From NCBI GenBank assembly GCA_022711435.1, contig JAKLFB010000003.1, forward strand, positions 184,728 to 248,727: a DNA stretch of 64,000 nucleotides, read 5' to 3'. This DNA comes from Verrucomicrobiota bacterium (GTDB taxonomy: Bacteria > Verrucomicrobiota > Verrucomicrobiia > Limisphaerales > UBA1319). Below the pieces are notes generated by a model. The model saw only the letters and a program-made list of their open reading frames with translations, was not told where the DNA came from and made no database searches. Position 1 is the stretch's first letter. The number at the start of each line of letters is the position of its first letter. Below, one piece after another: positions 1 through 9,293 of this stretch. A program made the translations under genes and the position numbers.

Positions 1-1382
1 CGCGCGGCGTCCAGGCAGTGGGGATCGGGAAGGACGGCGGAGGCGCGGGCCAGCGCGCCCAGCATCAGCCCGTTCCACGAGGCCAGGATCTTGTCGTCGC
101 GGAGGGGCCGGATGCGGCGGCCGCGGGCGGCGAGGAGACAGGCGCGGATCTCGACGAGGGTTGAGGCCTCCTCAGGAGAGAGGCGGGGGTCGGCGATGCG
201 GAGGACATTCAGGTGGAGGAGCGGCTGGGGATCGCTGTGATCGACGAAGTTGCCCTTCGGGGTGACGCCAAAGTATCGGATGGCGACCGCGCGCTGGTCG
301 GGCGACAGCAGGGATTCGATCTCCTCGAGCGTCCAGCAGTAGAACTTGCCTTCCTTGCCTTCGCTGTCGGCGTCTTCGGCGGAGAAGAAGCCGCCATCGG
401 GATGGCTCAGGTCGCGAAGGACATAGGCGATCGTCTCGCGGGCGATTTCGGCGAAACGCGGGATGCGGGCGGCGAGGAAGGCGTCCAGGTAGAGATTGGC
501 GAGCTGGGCGTTGTCGTAGAGCATCTTCTCGAAATGGGGCACCTCCCATCGCGGATCGACGGCGTAGCGGGCGAATCCGCCGCCGAGCTGATCATAGATG
601 CCGCCGGCGGCCATTGCCTCGCAGGTGGAGCGGACCATTTGGATCGCCTCGGCATCGCGATGGGCGTGGCCATAGGCCAGGAGGAAAAGGGGCGTCGAGG
701 GACGCGGGAATTTCGGGATGCGTCCGAAGCCGCCGTGCTGGGGGTCGAACTCCTTCTTGAGCTGGCCGGCCCCCAGGCGGATGAGGTCGGCAGACAGACC
801 GGCGCCGCTGGCGGGGCTGGGTTGCAGGGCGCGCGCCAGGTGCTGATGGAACTCGGCGGCGGACCGTTCGATCTCGGCTCGGCGGCGATGCCAGGCCGAC
901 TGGACTTGCTGGAGGAGGTCGAGAAAGCCGGGCAGGCCGGATCGGCTGATGGGCGGGAAATAGGTGCCGCCATAGAAAGGCTTGAGGCTGGGCGTCAGGA
1001 ACACCGAGAGGGGCCAGCCGCCCTGGCCCGCCATGGCTTGAACCGCGGTCATGTAGATTCGGTCCACGTCGGGCCGCTCCTCGCGATCGACCTTGATGCT
1101 CACGAAGTGGCGGTTGAGGAAATCGGCGACCTCCTCGTCCTCGAACGACTCGCGCTCCATGACGTGGCACCAGTGGCAGGTCGAATAGCCGATGCTCAGG
1201 AAGATCGGTTTGTTCTCGCGCTGGGCATGCTCGAACGCAAGAGCGCCCCACGGATGCCAATCCACCGGATTATGCGCGTGCTGCTGCAGGTAGGGAGATT
1301 TCTCTCGGATCAACCGGTTGGCATGGTGGGGCGGCGAGTCCGACGCGGGCAAAGCAGACGCTGGTTGGATGGGGTCGGTCAT
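1..1382 (-). CDS. DUF255 thioredoxin-fold protein (YyaL/SPATA20 family), C-terminus outside window
   Basis: The reading frame starts at the ATG at 1382 and stays open to the window edge, so about 460 N-terminal residues of a family usually near 700 are visible. An N-terminal thioredoxin-like domain carries the CxxC pair in STCHWCHV (Cys69 and Cys72), followed by the family strings [11 protein letters not shown] and GGTYFPP. A helical N-acylglucosamine-epimerase-like part follows, with [12 protein letters not shown] and [10 protein letters not shown]. These motifs identify the YyaL/SPATA20 family firmly; its biochemical role is not settled, so only a thioredoxin-like redox function is suggested. 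The gene diverges from the molybdenum hydroxylase operon across about 150 bases. Confidence 0.9.
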   Translation of the reverse strand, partial: MTDPIQPASALPASDSPPHHANRLIREKSPYLQQHAHNPVDWHPWGALAFEHAQRENKPIFLSIGYSTCHWCHVMERESFEDEEVADFLNRHFVSIKVDREERPDVDRIYMTAVQAMAGQGGWPLSVFLTPSLKPFYGGTYFPPISRSGLPGFLDLLQQVQSAWHRRRAEIERSAAEFHQHLARALQPSPASGAGLSADLIRLGAGQLKKEFDPQHGGFGRIPKFPRPSTPLFLLAYGHAHRDAEAIQMVRSTCEAMAAGGIYDQLGGGFARYAVDPRWEVPHFEKMLYDNAQLANLYLDAFLAARIPRFAEIARETIAYVLRDLSHPDGGFFSAEDADSEGKEGKFYCWTLEEIESLLSPDQRAVAIRYFGVTPKGNFVDHSDPQPLLHLNVLRIADPRLSPEEASTLVEIRACLLAARGRRIRPLRDDKILASWNGLMLGALARASAVLPDPHCLDAA

Positions 1383-1535
1383 GACTCGATGAGTTGAGGC
1401 GCGGATGCGATCGGCGCCGCCTCACCACCATACGCGCCTCCAGGGATGGGGCAAGGGAATATCGAGCGCTGGCATCGCTGGAATTGGTGTGACAAAGGAG
1501 GGAAAGAGGGGCAGAATGGCAGCGTCCCGAGACCT

Positions 1536-2012
1536 ATGGAAAAGACGATCGCCTTGACGGTCAACGGCCGGCTGCAGACGGTGACGACCGATCCGGCCCG
1601 GCCTTTGCTCGAAGTATTGCGGGAGGACCTGGGGCTGACGGGCGCCAAGCTTGGCTGCGGGGAAGGCCAGTGCGGGGCGTGCACGGTCCTGGTCGGGAGC
1701 CGGGCGGTGGCCTCCTGCATCACGCCGGTCGGCGACCTCGAGGGGCGATCCATCCGAACGATCGAAGGGCTTGCCCCGAGCCAGACGCTCCATCCGGTTC
1801 AGCAGGCATTTCTCGATGAGAAGGGTTTTCAATGCGGATACTGCACGCCGGGGATGATTCTGGCGACGGTGGCTCTGCTGGAGGCGCAGCCCAATCCCAG
1901 CGATGCGCAGATTCGCGCCCGGCTCGAGGGGCATCTCTGCCGGTGCTGCGGATTTCCCAACATACTGCGATCGGTGCGCCGGGCGGTTCGAGCGGGAGGG
2001 GCCACTCCATGA
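1536..2012 (+). CDS. 2Fe-2S subunit of a molybdenum hydroxylase (IorA/CoxS type)
   Basis: This 158-residue protein is the electron-transfer subunit of a xanthine-oxidase-family enzyme. The plant-type ferredoxin half has Cys41, Cys46, Cys49 and Cys61 (GCGEGQCGAC, then C). The helical half holds the second cluster, Cys100 and Cys103 (QCGYCTPGM) with CRCC at 135-138. The ATG at 1536 gives the usual family N-terminus; the upstream in-frame ATG at 1446 would add 30 unrelated residues. The stop overlaps the ATG of the Mo subunit (ATGA), so the two are probably translationally coupled. The order small subunit then large subunit matches isoquinoline 1-oxidoreductase and related periplasmic aldehyde oxidases; the substrate cannot be read from sequence. 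Confidence 0.93.
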   Translation: MEKTIALTVNGRLQTVTTDPARPLLEVLREDLGLTGAKLGCGEGQCGACTVLVGSRAVASCITPVGDLEGRSIRTIEGLAPSQTLHPVQQAFLDEKGFQCGYCTPGMILATVALLEAQPNPSDAQIRARLEGHLCRCCGFPNILRSVRRAVRAGGATP

Positions 2013-4159
2013 AGATCGATCCCGATCGAGGCGAGCCGGAAGAGGTTGCCGGCGCCGAGTCCGTGGAGGTGGGCGCCTCGGTGATGCGGGGCGGGATGAG
2101 CAGGCGGCGGTTCAGCCAGGTGCTCGGGGCGGGGCTGCTGGTGACCGTGAGATGGGATGGAACAGCCGCGCAATCCGGCCAATCCCGGAGCGGCCGCGGC
2201 TCGCCAAGGGTCGCCGCCCGGATTCATATCGGCCAGGACGGCGCCATCACTGTGATGTCGGGCAAGGTGGAGATGGGGCAGGGCGCTCGGGCCGAGCTGT
2301 CGCAGGCCGCAGCCGAGGAGTTGCGGGTGCCAGCCGGCCGCATCCAAATGGTCATGGCCGACACCAGGCTCACGCCGGATGACGGAATCACGGCGGGCAG
2401 CCGGACGACGCCGTCGACGGTGCCGGCGGTGCGGCAAGGGGCGGCTGCGGCTCGGCGGATCCTGGAGCGGCTGGCCGCTCGGCGATGGCAGGTTGCCCCG
2501 GCCGCCGTCCGCGCGCGCGACGGGGAAATCGTCGAAGAGGCGACCGGCCGAAGGCTCAGCTACGCGGTCCTGGCGGGAGAAGGCGATTTCGCCGTGGCAT
2601 TCGACGAGGCGATACCCGCCAACGTCGAGGTGACGCCGGTTCGGGAGTGGAAGGTGCTGGGGACATCGGTCGGGCGCCCCAACGGCCGCGATTTGATCAC
2701 GGGCGCGCATCGGTTCCCGTCGGACTTGACCCGGCCGGGGATGCTCTATGGAAAGGTGTTGCGGGCTCCATCGTATGGCGCGCGGCTGGGATCGGTGGAC
2801 TTGACGATGGCTCAGGCGATGCCCGGGGTCGTGGCGGTGAGGGACGGGTCGTTCGTGGGAGTGGCGGCGCCAACGAAACAGCGATCGCGCGAGGCGTTGG
2901 CGGCCATCGAGCGAACGGCCGAGTGGGCGCCGGCGCCGCATCCTTCGAGCGACGATGTCTACGACTATCTTCGCCGGCGCGCCTCGGGGGGTGTGCCAGC
3001 GAATCCGTTTGCGGCGGACCTCGATGCAGGGGCGTCCCTGCTCCGGCAGACTTACCGGACCGCGTATGTTCAACATGCGCCGCTGGAGACGCGCGCGGCC
3101 CTGGCGGAGTGGGAGGGCGATCGGCTGACGGTATGGGCGGGAACCCAGAATCCTTTTGGCTACCACAGCGAGCTGGCGCGGGCTCTGGGCCTAACCAGCG
3201 ACCGGGTCCGGGTCGTCGTGCCGGATTTTGGGAGTGGATTTGGGGGCAAACACACGGGGGAAGCGGCGATCGAGGCCGCCCGCCTGGCCCGGGCGGCCGG
3301 GCGCCCGGTCCTGGTCCATTGGACGCGCGAGGAAGAGTTCAGTTGGGCCTATTTTCGGCCGGCGGCGGTGATCGAGATCGAGGCCAGCCTGGACCGCCAG
3401 GGGCGGCTGGCGTCGTGGCATTTCGTGAATATCAATTCGGGTGGAGCGGCCGTGGACACCCCCTATCGCGCAGGCAAAACCCGCTGCCGGTATGTGCCTT
3501 CGGATCCCCCGTTGCGTCAGGGGTCCTATCGCGCCCTGGCGGCGGTGGCCAACAATTTTGCGCGCGAAGCATTCATGGACGAGCTGGCCGCCGCGGCGAA
3601 GGCGGACCCGCTGGAGTTCCGGCTGGCCCACCTCGAAAACCCCCGGATCCGAGCCGTGCTCGAAGAGATGGCGCGGCGGTTCCGGTGGGCGGAGCGAATG
3701 AAGTCGCGTCCGCCGGAGGGCGTGGGGTATGGGCTGGCCTGCGGGACGGAGAAGGGATCGGTGGTCGCCACGGGCGTCGAGATTGCCATCGATCCGGCCC
3801 AGAACCATCGGATCATCGTGCGCCGGATCTGCGAGGTCTTCGAATGCGGTGCGATCCTGAATCCGGACAATCTCCGCGCGCAGGTGGAGGGCTGCATTCT
3901 GATGGGGCTGGGGCCGGCCTTGCGCGAGGAGATGCGTTTCAAGGAGGGACGGATGCTGAACCCGCGGTTTGGCGATTACGGGCCGCCGCGGATGAGCGAT
4001 CTTCCGGAGCTGGATATTCAGTTGCTGGATCGGCCGGACTTGGCGAGCGCGGGGGGCGGGGAGACGCCGATCATTGCCGTGGCGCCGGCCATCGCCAACG
4101 CGGTGTATCATGCAACGGGGCACAGGATCCATGCGCTGCCGATCCGGCTGCCGGCATAG
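2009..4159 (+). CDS. Molybdopterin-binding subunit, IorB-like, with Tat-type leader
   Basis: A 716-residue catalytic subunit. SRRRFSQVLGAG near residues 31-42 looks like a twin-arginine leader, so the folded holoenzyme is probably exported; an alternative ATG at 2096 would put the leader at the very N-terminus. Family motifs include GQDGAITVMSGKVEMGQG near the start of the mature part, the glycine-rich GSGFGGKH cofactor loop, and the C-terminal GGGETPIIAVAPAIANAV that resembles the catalytic-glutamate region of IorB/CoxL proteins. It starts inside the stop codon of the 2Fe-2S subunit and is followed by xdhC and mocA. The oxidised substrate (N-heterocycle, aldehyde or other) is unknown. Confidence 0.9.
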   Translation: MKIDPDRGEPEEVAGAESVEVGASVMRGGMSRRRFSQVLGAGLLVTVRWDGTAAQSGQSRSGRGSPRVAARIHIGQDGAITVMSGKVEMGQGARAELSQAAAEELRVPAGRIQMVMADTRLTPDDGITAGSRTTPSTVPAVRQGAAAARRILERLAARRWQVAPAAVRARDGEIVEEATGRRLSYAVLAGEGDFAVAFDEAIPANVEVTPVREWKVLGTSVGRPNGRDLITGAHRFPSDLTRPGMLYGKVLRAPSYGARLGSVDLTMAQAMPGVVAVRDGSFVGVAAPTKQRSREALAAIERTAEWAPAPHPSSDDVYDYLRRRASGGVPANPFAADLDAGASLLRQTYRTAYVQHAPLETRAALAEWEGDRLTVWAGTQNPFGYHSELARALGLTSDRVRVVVPDFGSGFGGKHTGEAAIEAARLARAAGRPVLVHWTREEEFSWAYFRPAAVIEIEASLDRQGRLASWHFVNINSGGAAVDTPYRAGKTRCRYVPSDPPLRQGSYRALAAVANNFAREAFMDELAAAAKADPLEFRLAHLENPRIRAVLEEMARRFRWAERMKSRPPEGVGYGLACGTEKGSVVATGVEIAIDPAQNHRIIVRRICEVFECGAILNPDNLRAQVEGCILMGLGPALREEMRFKEGRMLNPRFGDYGPPRMSDLPELDIQLLDRPDLASAGGGETPIIAVAPAIANAVYHATGHRIHALPIRLPA

Positions 4160-4187
4160 CCTCTCGCGCTGGCGCCGCCCCGTCCGG

Positions 4188-4210
4188 CCTGCCCGCGCCG
4201 CCGGGGCAGG
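4188..4210. repeat. Intergenic palindrome with CCTGCCC arms
   Basis: CCTGCCC and GGGCAGG face each other across a nine-base GC-rich loop in the 123-base gap between the Mo subunit and xdhC. Perfect palindromes with a related GCCTGCC core occur at 35969-36001 and 43325-43346. It may act as a transcription attenuator or be a REP-like repeat; no T-run follows. Confidence 0.45.
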
Positions 4211-4282
4211 CGGGGGGCCGGGCCCCCGCCGGCTCCCGCAATGCATATCGCTGCCGGGCGGCCTCTCTCCCGATCCTCGCCC

Positions 4283-5395
4283 ATGAACAGGACCGAGAAT
4301 CGGCGGGGACCGGCCGGGATCTACCAGCGCATGATCGAGATCCTCGAGTCCGGCCTGCCTGCGGCGCAGCTCGTCGTCCTCCGGACCGAAGGATCCGCGC
4401 CGTGCCCGGCCGGCACGCGTGCCATTGGGATCCCCGACGGACGGATCGAAGGGAGCATCGGCGGCGGGCTGGTGGAGGTCGAGGCGCTGCGGCGGGTGCC
4501 GGAGAGCGTTCGATCGGATCGCGCCATGGTTTTCGACTTTGCGATGGAAGGGCGGGATGCCGAAGGCGAGCAGCCGGTGTGCGGCGGCCGGATGCGGGTG
4601 CTGGTGGATCCGCTGGCGCACCGGCACGAGGCTGCATGGAGAGAGGCGGCCGACGCCTGCCGAAGCCGCGGGCGAGGCGTTCTTCTCACCGCCGTGCGCG
4701 CTGAGGAGAAGGTGCTCACCCATGTTCGATATGTGGATGCAGCCGATCTTCCGGCCGAATCTGGATTCCCCGGGTGTGCGGCGATGGCCGGGGCGCTCGA
4801 GGCGGAGACGGCCTTGTGGATCGAGGAGAAGCCGGGGGGCAGTCCGACCGCCGAGGCAAGCGGGGTGCTGGTCGAGCCGCTGGCGCCGCCCCCGCAGCTT
4901 TTGGTTGTCGGAGGCGGCCACGTGGGTCAGGCGGTGGCCTGGCAGGCGGATCGAGTCGGGTTCGAGGTGACCGTCCTGGATGACCGGCCCGCGTTTGCGC
5001 AGCCCACACGGTTTCCGGATCGGATCGCGGTCCGTTGCGGCGGGATTGCGGAAGGCATGAATCGGTATCCGATGGACGATTGCACCTACGTGGTGATCGT
5101 GACGCGAGGGCACCGCCACGATGCGGAGGCATTGGCCTCGTGCTTGGGGCGCCCCAGCGCCTATGTCGGCATGATCAGCAGCCGGCGCAAGGCCGCGTGG
5201 ATGCGGGAGGAGTTCATCCGGTCCGGACGCGCGACGGCCGAGCAGCTCGATTGCGTGCATGCGCCGATCGGATTGGATATTGGGGCGGTGACGGCTCCGG
5301 AAATCGCAGCGAGCATCGTGGCGGAGCTGATCGCGGTGCGGCGGGGCAGGCTGCCTCGAAGGCCCCAACCGGGCAGGGTACCGCCCGAGCGTTGA
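4283..5395 (+). CDS. xdhC: XdhC/CoxI-family molybdenum hydroxylase maturation factor
   Basis: A 370-residue cytosolic protein. The N-terminal XdhC/CoxI domain has RTEGSAPCPAGTRAIG and GSIGGGLVE. The C-terminal Rossmann domain begins at LLVVGGGHVGQAVAW. In characterised members XdhC binds molybdenum cofactor and helps insert sulfurated cofactor into the hydroxylase, which fits its place directly after the two enzyme subunits. The ATG at 4283 was preferred over the in-frame ATG at 4241 because it gives the usual short N-terminus. Confidence 0.9.
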   Translation: MNRTENRRGPAGIYQRMIEILESGLPAAQLVVLRTEGSAPCPAGTRAIGIPDGRIEGSIGGGLVEVEALRRVPESVRSDRAMVFDFAMEGRDAEGEQPVCGGRMRVLVDPLAHRHEAAWREAADACRSRGRGVLLTAVRAEEKVLTHVRYVDAADLPAESGFPGCAAMAGALEAETALWIEEKPGGSPTAEASGVLVEPLAPPPQLLVVGGGHVGQAVAWQADRVGFEVTVLDDRPAFAQPTRFPDRIAVRCGGIAEGMNRYPMDDCTYVVIVTRGHRHDAEALASCLGRPSAYVGMISSRRKAAWMREEFIRSGRATAEQLDCVHAPIGLDIGAVTAPEIAASIVAELIAVRRGRLPRRPQPGRVPPER

Positions 5396-5412
5396 CAGAC
5401 GGAATTCGAGCC

Positions 5413-6066
5413 ATGGAGACGCGCCGCTGCTCGGAGCCGAACGGGGATCCCGGTGCGCCCGAGGCGGGCCGGGGCCCGATCGCGGCTGTAGTGCTGGCGG
5501 CGGGGCGATCGTCGCGGATGGGGCGGCCGAAGCTGCTGCTGCCGCTGGGAGGGCGGGCGGTGATTGCGCGGGTGATCGATGCGGTCCTGGCCAGCACGGC
5601 GGCGCCGGTCGCAATTGTGGCGGGGGCCGAAATCGAGCGGCTCAGACAAGCCCTCCAGGGGCGGACATTGACCTGGGTGCTGAATCCAGATCCGGCGGCG
5701 GCCATGCTCGATTCGGTGCGCCTCGGGCTTCAGGCGCTGCCATCGCATTGGCAGGCCGTTGTGATCGTGTTGGGCGACCAGCCCGGGCTCGATCCTGAGA
5801 CGATCGACCGGCTCGCGGACAAGTTCGCGGCAGGAGGGCGGGGGATCGTGGTGCCGGTTCACAAAGGACGCCGCGGACATCCCATCCTGGTGGCTGCGCG
5901 GCATCGCGACGAGATCCTGCGCAGCCATGATGGCCTGGGATTGCGAGGACTGCTCCGCGCCCATCCCGAGGACGTCCAGGAGATCGAAACGGACCGGCCG
6001 TCGGTCCTGGAAGACATGGATACTCCGAGCGACTACCGTGAATGGAGGGAGCGATTGGGCCGGTGA
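5413..6066 (+). CDS. mocA: MocA-type NTP transferase (molybdenum cofactor cytidylyltransferase-like)
   Basis: This 217-residue protein has the nucleotidyltransferase signature VLAAGRSSRMGRPKLLLPL near residue 27, an ILNPDPAAAML-like middle (VLNPDPAAAML) and GDQPGLDPETI, the DxxP metal site of the MobA-like fold. With xdhC and a molybdenum hydroxylase upstream, the best reading is a cytidylyltransferase that makes molybdopterin cytosine dinucleotide for the enzyme. It starts 18 bases after xdhC. Its stop lies only two bases from the stop of the convergent obgE, leaving no room for a separate terminator. Confidence 0.85.
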   Translation: METRRCSEPNGDPGAPEAGRGPIAAVVLAAGRSSRMGRPKLLLPLGGRAVIARVIDAVLASTAAPVAIVAGAEIERLRQALQGRTLTWVLNPDPAAAMLDSVRLGLQALPSHWQAVVIVLGDQPGLDPETIDRLADKFAAGGRGIVVPVHKGRRGHPILVAARHRDEILRSHDGLGLRGLLRAHPEDVQEIETDRPSVLEDMDTPSDYREWRERLGR

Positions 6067-6068
6067 GA

Positions 6069-7232
6069 TTATGTCGATGGCGGGGCGTCGATGATCCGGC
6101 GGATGGCTTCGAGGAGGTCCGGCAGGCCCTGGCCGAATGCGGCCGAGATGGAGAGGACGGGGGTTCGAGGCACGCGGCGTTTGAACCGGCGCAGGTGGGT
6201 TGCGGCGATGGGCTCGTCGATCTTGTTGGCGGCGAGCAGGCGGGGCTTGGCGACCAGTTCAGGATCGAAGATCTCGAGCTCGCGCAGCAGGCATCGGTAA
6301 TCGTCCCAGGGAGACCGGCCGTCGGCGCCAGCCATGTCCAGCAGGATGACCAGCATCCGGCACCGCTGAATGTGGCGGAGAAAGGCATGGCCGAGGCCGA
6401 TGTTGCGGTGGGCGCCCTCGAGCAGGCCGGGGACATCGCAGACCGTGATCCGGCGGAAATCGGCGTACTCGACGATCCCGACTTGCGGGTGCAGAGTGGT
6501 GAACGGGTAGGGGGCGATCCGGGGCCGGGCGTGAGAGATCGCGCCGAGCAGCGTGGATTTGCCGGCGTTGGGAAATCCGACGAGGCCGACGTCGGCCATC
6601 ATGCGCAGCTCGAAGAGGAAATGGCCTTCGTCGCCGGGCTCGCCTGGCTGGGCGAATCGGGGCGCCTGCCGTCGGGAGGTGGCGAAGTTGCGGTTGCCCA
6701 GGCCGCCTCGCCCGCCCTTGCACAGGACGAAGCGCTGGCCGGGCTGGGTGAGATCGGCGACGATTTGCCCCCCGGAGGCTTTGGGCGGCGAGCGGAAGTC
6801 AGGCCGGCCGGCCGGAGCTGCCTCGGGGACGGGGCGGATCGAGGCCGGGAAAGGGGAGCGCCGGGCGGTCGAGAGCGGCAGAGCAGCCGTGGGATGGGGG
6901 CCGGCGGCGGGCGCCTCGGGCGGGGGCATCCGATCGGGCAGCGTCCAGACCAAGGTGCCGCAGGGGACCTTGACGACGAGATCGGCGCCCGCATGGCCGT
7001 CCATTCCTTTGCCCATGCCGTGCCGGCCGCGAGTGGCGATGAGGCGCGGCTGGTAGAGCTGCGCGATGAGGTTGTTGATGCCGGGATCGGCCTCGAGGAT
7101 CACGCTCCCGCCATGGCCGCCGTTGCCGCCGCTCGGCCCTCCCTTGGGGCGGAACATCTCCCGCTGGAACGCGACGCACCCGCGCCCGCCATGGCCGCCC
7201 TGGGCGAAGACTCTGACTTCGTCAATGAACAT
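6069..7232 (-). CDS. obgE: GTPase ObgE/CgtA, ribosome assembly factor
   Basis: A 387-residue protein with the glycine-rich Obg fold (GGHGGRGCVAFQRE, GGPSGGNGGHGG), the P-loop GFPNAGKST, DVPGLLEGAH and NKID. Obg GTPases act in large-subunit assembly, and the placement downstream of rplU and rpmA is the classic arrangement. There is no C-terminal OCT extension. Unusually, about 50 Pro/Ala/Arg-rich residues are inserted between GTLVWTLPDRM and GGQIVADLTQPGQ, inside the Obg domain, where standard proteins have a short turn. Confidence 0.96.
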   Translation of the reverse strand: MFIDEVRVFAQGGHGGRGCVAFQREMFRPKGGPSGGNGGHGGSVILEADPGINNLIAQLYQPRLIATRGRHGMGKGMDGHAGADLVVKVPCGTLVWTLPDRMPPPEAPAAGPHPTAALPLSTARRSPFPASIRPVPEAAPAGRPDFRSPPKASGGQIVADLTQPGQRFVLCKGGRGGLGNRNFATSRRQAPRFAQPGEPGDEGHFLFELRMMADVGLVGFPNAGKSTLLGAISHARPRIAPYPFTTLHPQVGIVEYADFRRITVCDVPGLLEGAHRNIGLGHAFLRHIQRCRMLVILLDMAGADGRSPWDDYRCLLRELEIFDPELVAKPRLLAANKIDEPIAATHLRRFKRRVPRTPVLSISAAFGQGLPDLLEAIRRIIDAPPST

Positions 7233-7285
7233 GCCGAAAAAAAAGGGCGAGGTGAGTGTCCTCGCCCATGAAATCTCGCGGTGGA

Positions 7286-7552
7286 TCAGTTCGAGCCGGC
7301 GGCTTTTTCCTCGGGCAGAACATTAATGCGCTTGCTGTTCTTGTCGAACATGACGCGGCCAGCAACCTTCGCGTAGAGGGTCCAATCGCGGCCGGTGCCG
7401 ACATTGCGTCCCGCGACGAACTTGGTGCCGCGCTGGCGGACAAGAATGCTGCCGGGGCTGACAAGTTCGCCGCCGAAATGCTTGACGCCGAGCCGCTGGC
7501 TGTTGGAATCGCGCCCGTTGCGGCTGCTGCCTTGACCTTTCTTGTGTGCCAT
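7286..7552 (-). CDS. rpmA: 50S ribosomal protein L27
   Basis: An 88-residue protein starting [16 protein letters not shown] with the L27 core [10 protein letters not shown] and [12 protein letters not shown]. The N-terminus lacks the cleavable extension found in Firmicutes. It lies one base downstream of rplU and 53 bases upstream of obgE in one operon. Confidence 0.97.
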   Translation of the reverse strand: MAHKKGQGSSRNGRDSNSQRLGVKHFGGELVSPGSILVRQRGTKFVAGRNVGTGRDWTLYAKVAGRVMFDKNSKRINVLPEEKAAGSN

Positions 7553-7553
7553 A

Positions 7554-7868
7554 TCAGGAAACCTTGATTTCTTTGATTTTGACCACGGTCAGCTCCTGGC
7601 GGTGGCCGACCTTGCGGTGGTATCCTTCCCGCCGCCGCATCTTGAACGCGATCAGCTTTGGACCGCGGATGTGCTCGAGGACATCCCCGACCACCACCGC
7701 CTGCGGGATCGTGGGGGAGCCCACCGTGACCTTGCCTTCATCGCTCACAAGCAATACCTGGTCGAAAGAGACCGGCTGCCCGGCCTCCACCGCCAATCGT
7801 TCCACCTCGAGGGTGTCGCCCGACTTGACCCGGTATTGCTTTCCGCCTGTCTGTACTACCGCATACAT
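7554..7868 (-). CDS. rplU: 50S ribosomal protein L21
   Basis: A 104-residue protein with the L21 start [18 protein letters not shown] and the C-terminal [15 protein letters not shown]. It is first of the rplU-rpmA-obgE group. An AT-rich 60-base stretch lies directly upstream, unusual in this GC-rich window and a likely site for the operon promoter or leader, although no clear -35/-10 pair could be fixed. Confidence 0.97.
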   Translation of the reverse strand: MYAVVQTGGKQYRVKSGDTLEVERLAVEAGQPVSFDQVLLVSDEGKVTVGSPTIPQAVVVGDVLEHIRGPKLIAFKMRRREGYHRKVGHRQELTVVKIKEIKVS

Positions 7869-7931
7869 AATTCAAATTCAAATAAAGAACGTAACTTATC
7901 GCGTGTCGCGCCTGTCGTGTCAACGATCATT

Positions 7932-9179
7932 TCAAAACCGGAATGTCACGTCGCCGAGCCGGCTTGCGAGCTCGGCCAGCACGGCCTGCTCGCCGGATTC
8001 CCCGCAGGCTTCGAAAGTGACGCTGAAGCGCAGGTAAGCGCCTGCGTCGTCCCAGGGCACGGTCGAGATGAGCTTCTCGGTGATCAGCCAGTGGGACACC
8101 TCCTCCGCCGAGCGGAAGGCGGTCTCCGGCTGGCCGGGCAGGATGGCCGCCTTGGGCGCAGGCACGTAAAGAAAGAACGAGCCTCGAGGTTTCCGGGCGC
8201 GGAAGCCCAGCCGCTGCAGCACCTGGACGAGGCCGTCCATGCGGCGCGAGTACTTGGCGGCGATCTGCTCGGTGATCTCCGGGTGGTCGAAACAGTAGGC
8301 GGCGGCGTGCTGAATGGCCAGGAACTGGCCGGAATCGGAGTTGTCCTTGACGTCGCCATAGGCGCGGACCAGGAGCTCGTTGCCGGCGACAAAGCCGCAG
8401 CGCCAGCCGGTCATGTTGAAGCTTTTGCTGGCCGAGTGGAGCTCGACGCCGACCTCCTTGGCGCCGGGCGTTGCCAGGAAGCTCAAGGGGCGGCCCTCAT
8501 AGACCAGGGCCGCGTAGGCTGCGTCGTGGATCACCGCGAGCCGGTTCTTCAGCGCGAACTCGACCACCTGCGAGAAGCACTCCGGGGTGGCGCTGGCTCC
8601 GGTTGGATTGTTCGGGTAGTTGAGCACCAGGGCCTTGGCCCGGGCCAGGACCTCGGCCGGGACGGTCTCGAGGTCGGGCAGAAACGCGTTGCTTTCGACC
8701 AGCGGGATGCTGAACACGTTGCCGCCCAGATAGCGCGCATGGGTGCCAAAAACCGGGTATCCGGGAGTGGTCATGAGGACGAAATCCCCGGGATTGACCA
8801 GGACCTTGGGCAGGATGGACAAGGCGGCCTTGCTGCCAATGCTATGGAGGATCTCCGTGTCGGGGTTGACGCCCGCAACGCCGCAGACCCGCTCGAGGTA
8901 GCGGGCGGCGGCCTCTTTCAGGACTTGGTCCCCGTTGTCCGCGTAGCCGCGGTTGTCCGGTTTTCGGGCTTCCTGGGCCAGGGTCTCGACCACTTCCGGA
9001 AAGGCCATCTCATCGGGCTCGCCCACCCCCATGTCGATCAGCATGGTGTCGGGATGGGCGGCTCGAGCGGCCCGTTTGGCGCGTTTGATCTTCTCGAACT
9101 TGTAGATCGTGGAGGACTTGCCGTAGAGCGGTCCGCCGATCCGATCGGCCAGCAGGTTTTGCAGATATGATTCGGGCAT
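7932..9179 (-). CDS. dapL: LL-diaminopimelate aminotransferase-like class I/II aminotransferase
   Basis: A 415-residue fold-type I PLP enzyme. It shows GVGEPDEMAFPEVV near residue 51, NYPNNPTG near 188, and the Schiff-base lysine in SASKSFNMTGWRCGF (Lys252). The N-terminal YLQNLLADRIGGPLYGKSS and overall length match DapL, which converts tetrahydrodipicolinate to LL-diaminopimelate for lysine and peptidoglycan synthesis and is common in Verrucomicrobiota. A related aspartate-type aminotransferase cannot be fully excluded. The ATG at 9179 gives the family N-terminus; an ATG at 9287 would add 36 poorly conserved residues. Confidence 0.8.
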   Translation of the reverse strand: MPESYLQNLLADRIGGPLYGKSSTIYKFEKIKRAKRAARAAHPDTMLIDMGVGEPDEMAFPEVVETLAQEARKPDNRGYADNGDQVLKEAAARYLERVCGVAGVNPDTEILHSIGSKAALSILPKVLVNPGDFVLMTTPGYPVFGTHARYLGGNVFSIPLVESNAFLPDLETVPAEVLARAKALVLNYPNNPTGASATPECFSQVVEFALKNRLAVIHDAAYAALVYEGRPLSFLATPGAKEVGVELHSASKSFNMTGWRCGFVAGNELLVRAYGDVKDNSDSGQFLAIQHAAAYCFDHPEITEQIAAKYSRRMDGLVQVLQRLGFRARKPRGSFFLYVPAPKAAILPGQPETAFRSAEEVSHWLITEKLISTVPWDDAGAYLRFSVTFEACGESGEQAVLAELASRLGDVTFRF

Positions 9180-9293
9180 AAACGGGATGCGATTCCCCCT
9201 GGAGCCTCGCCGGCGGGGGATTGCCGCTCTGCACCGGTCCCACCGGTGACTGGCGGCAACAGTAGCCAATGCCAGCCCGCTTGGCAAGAACGG

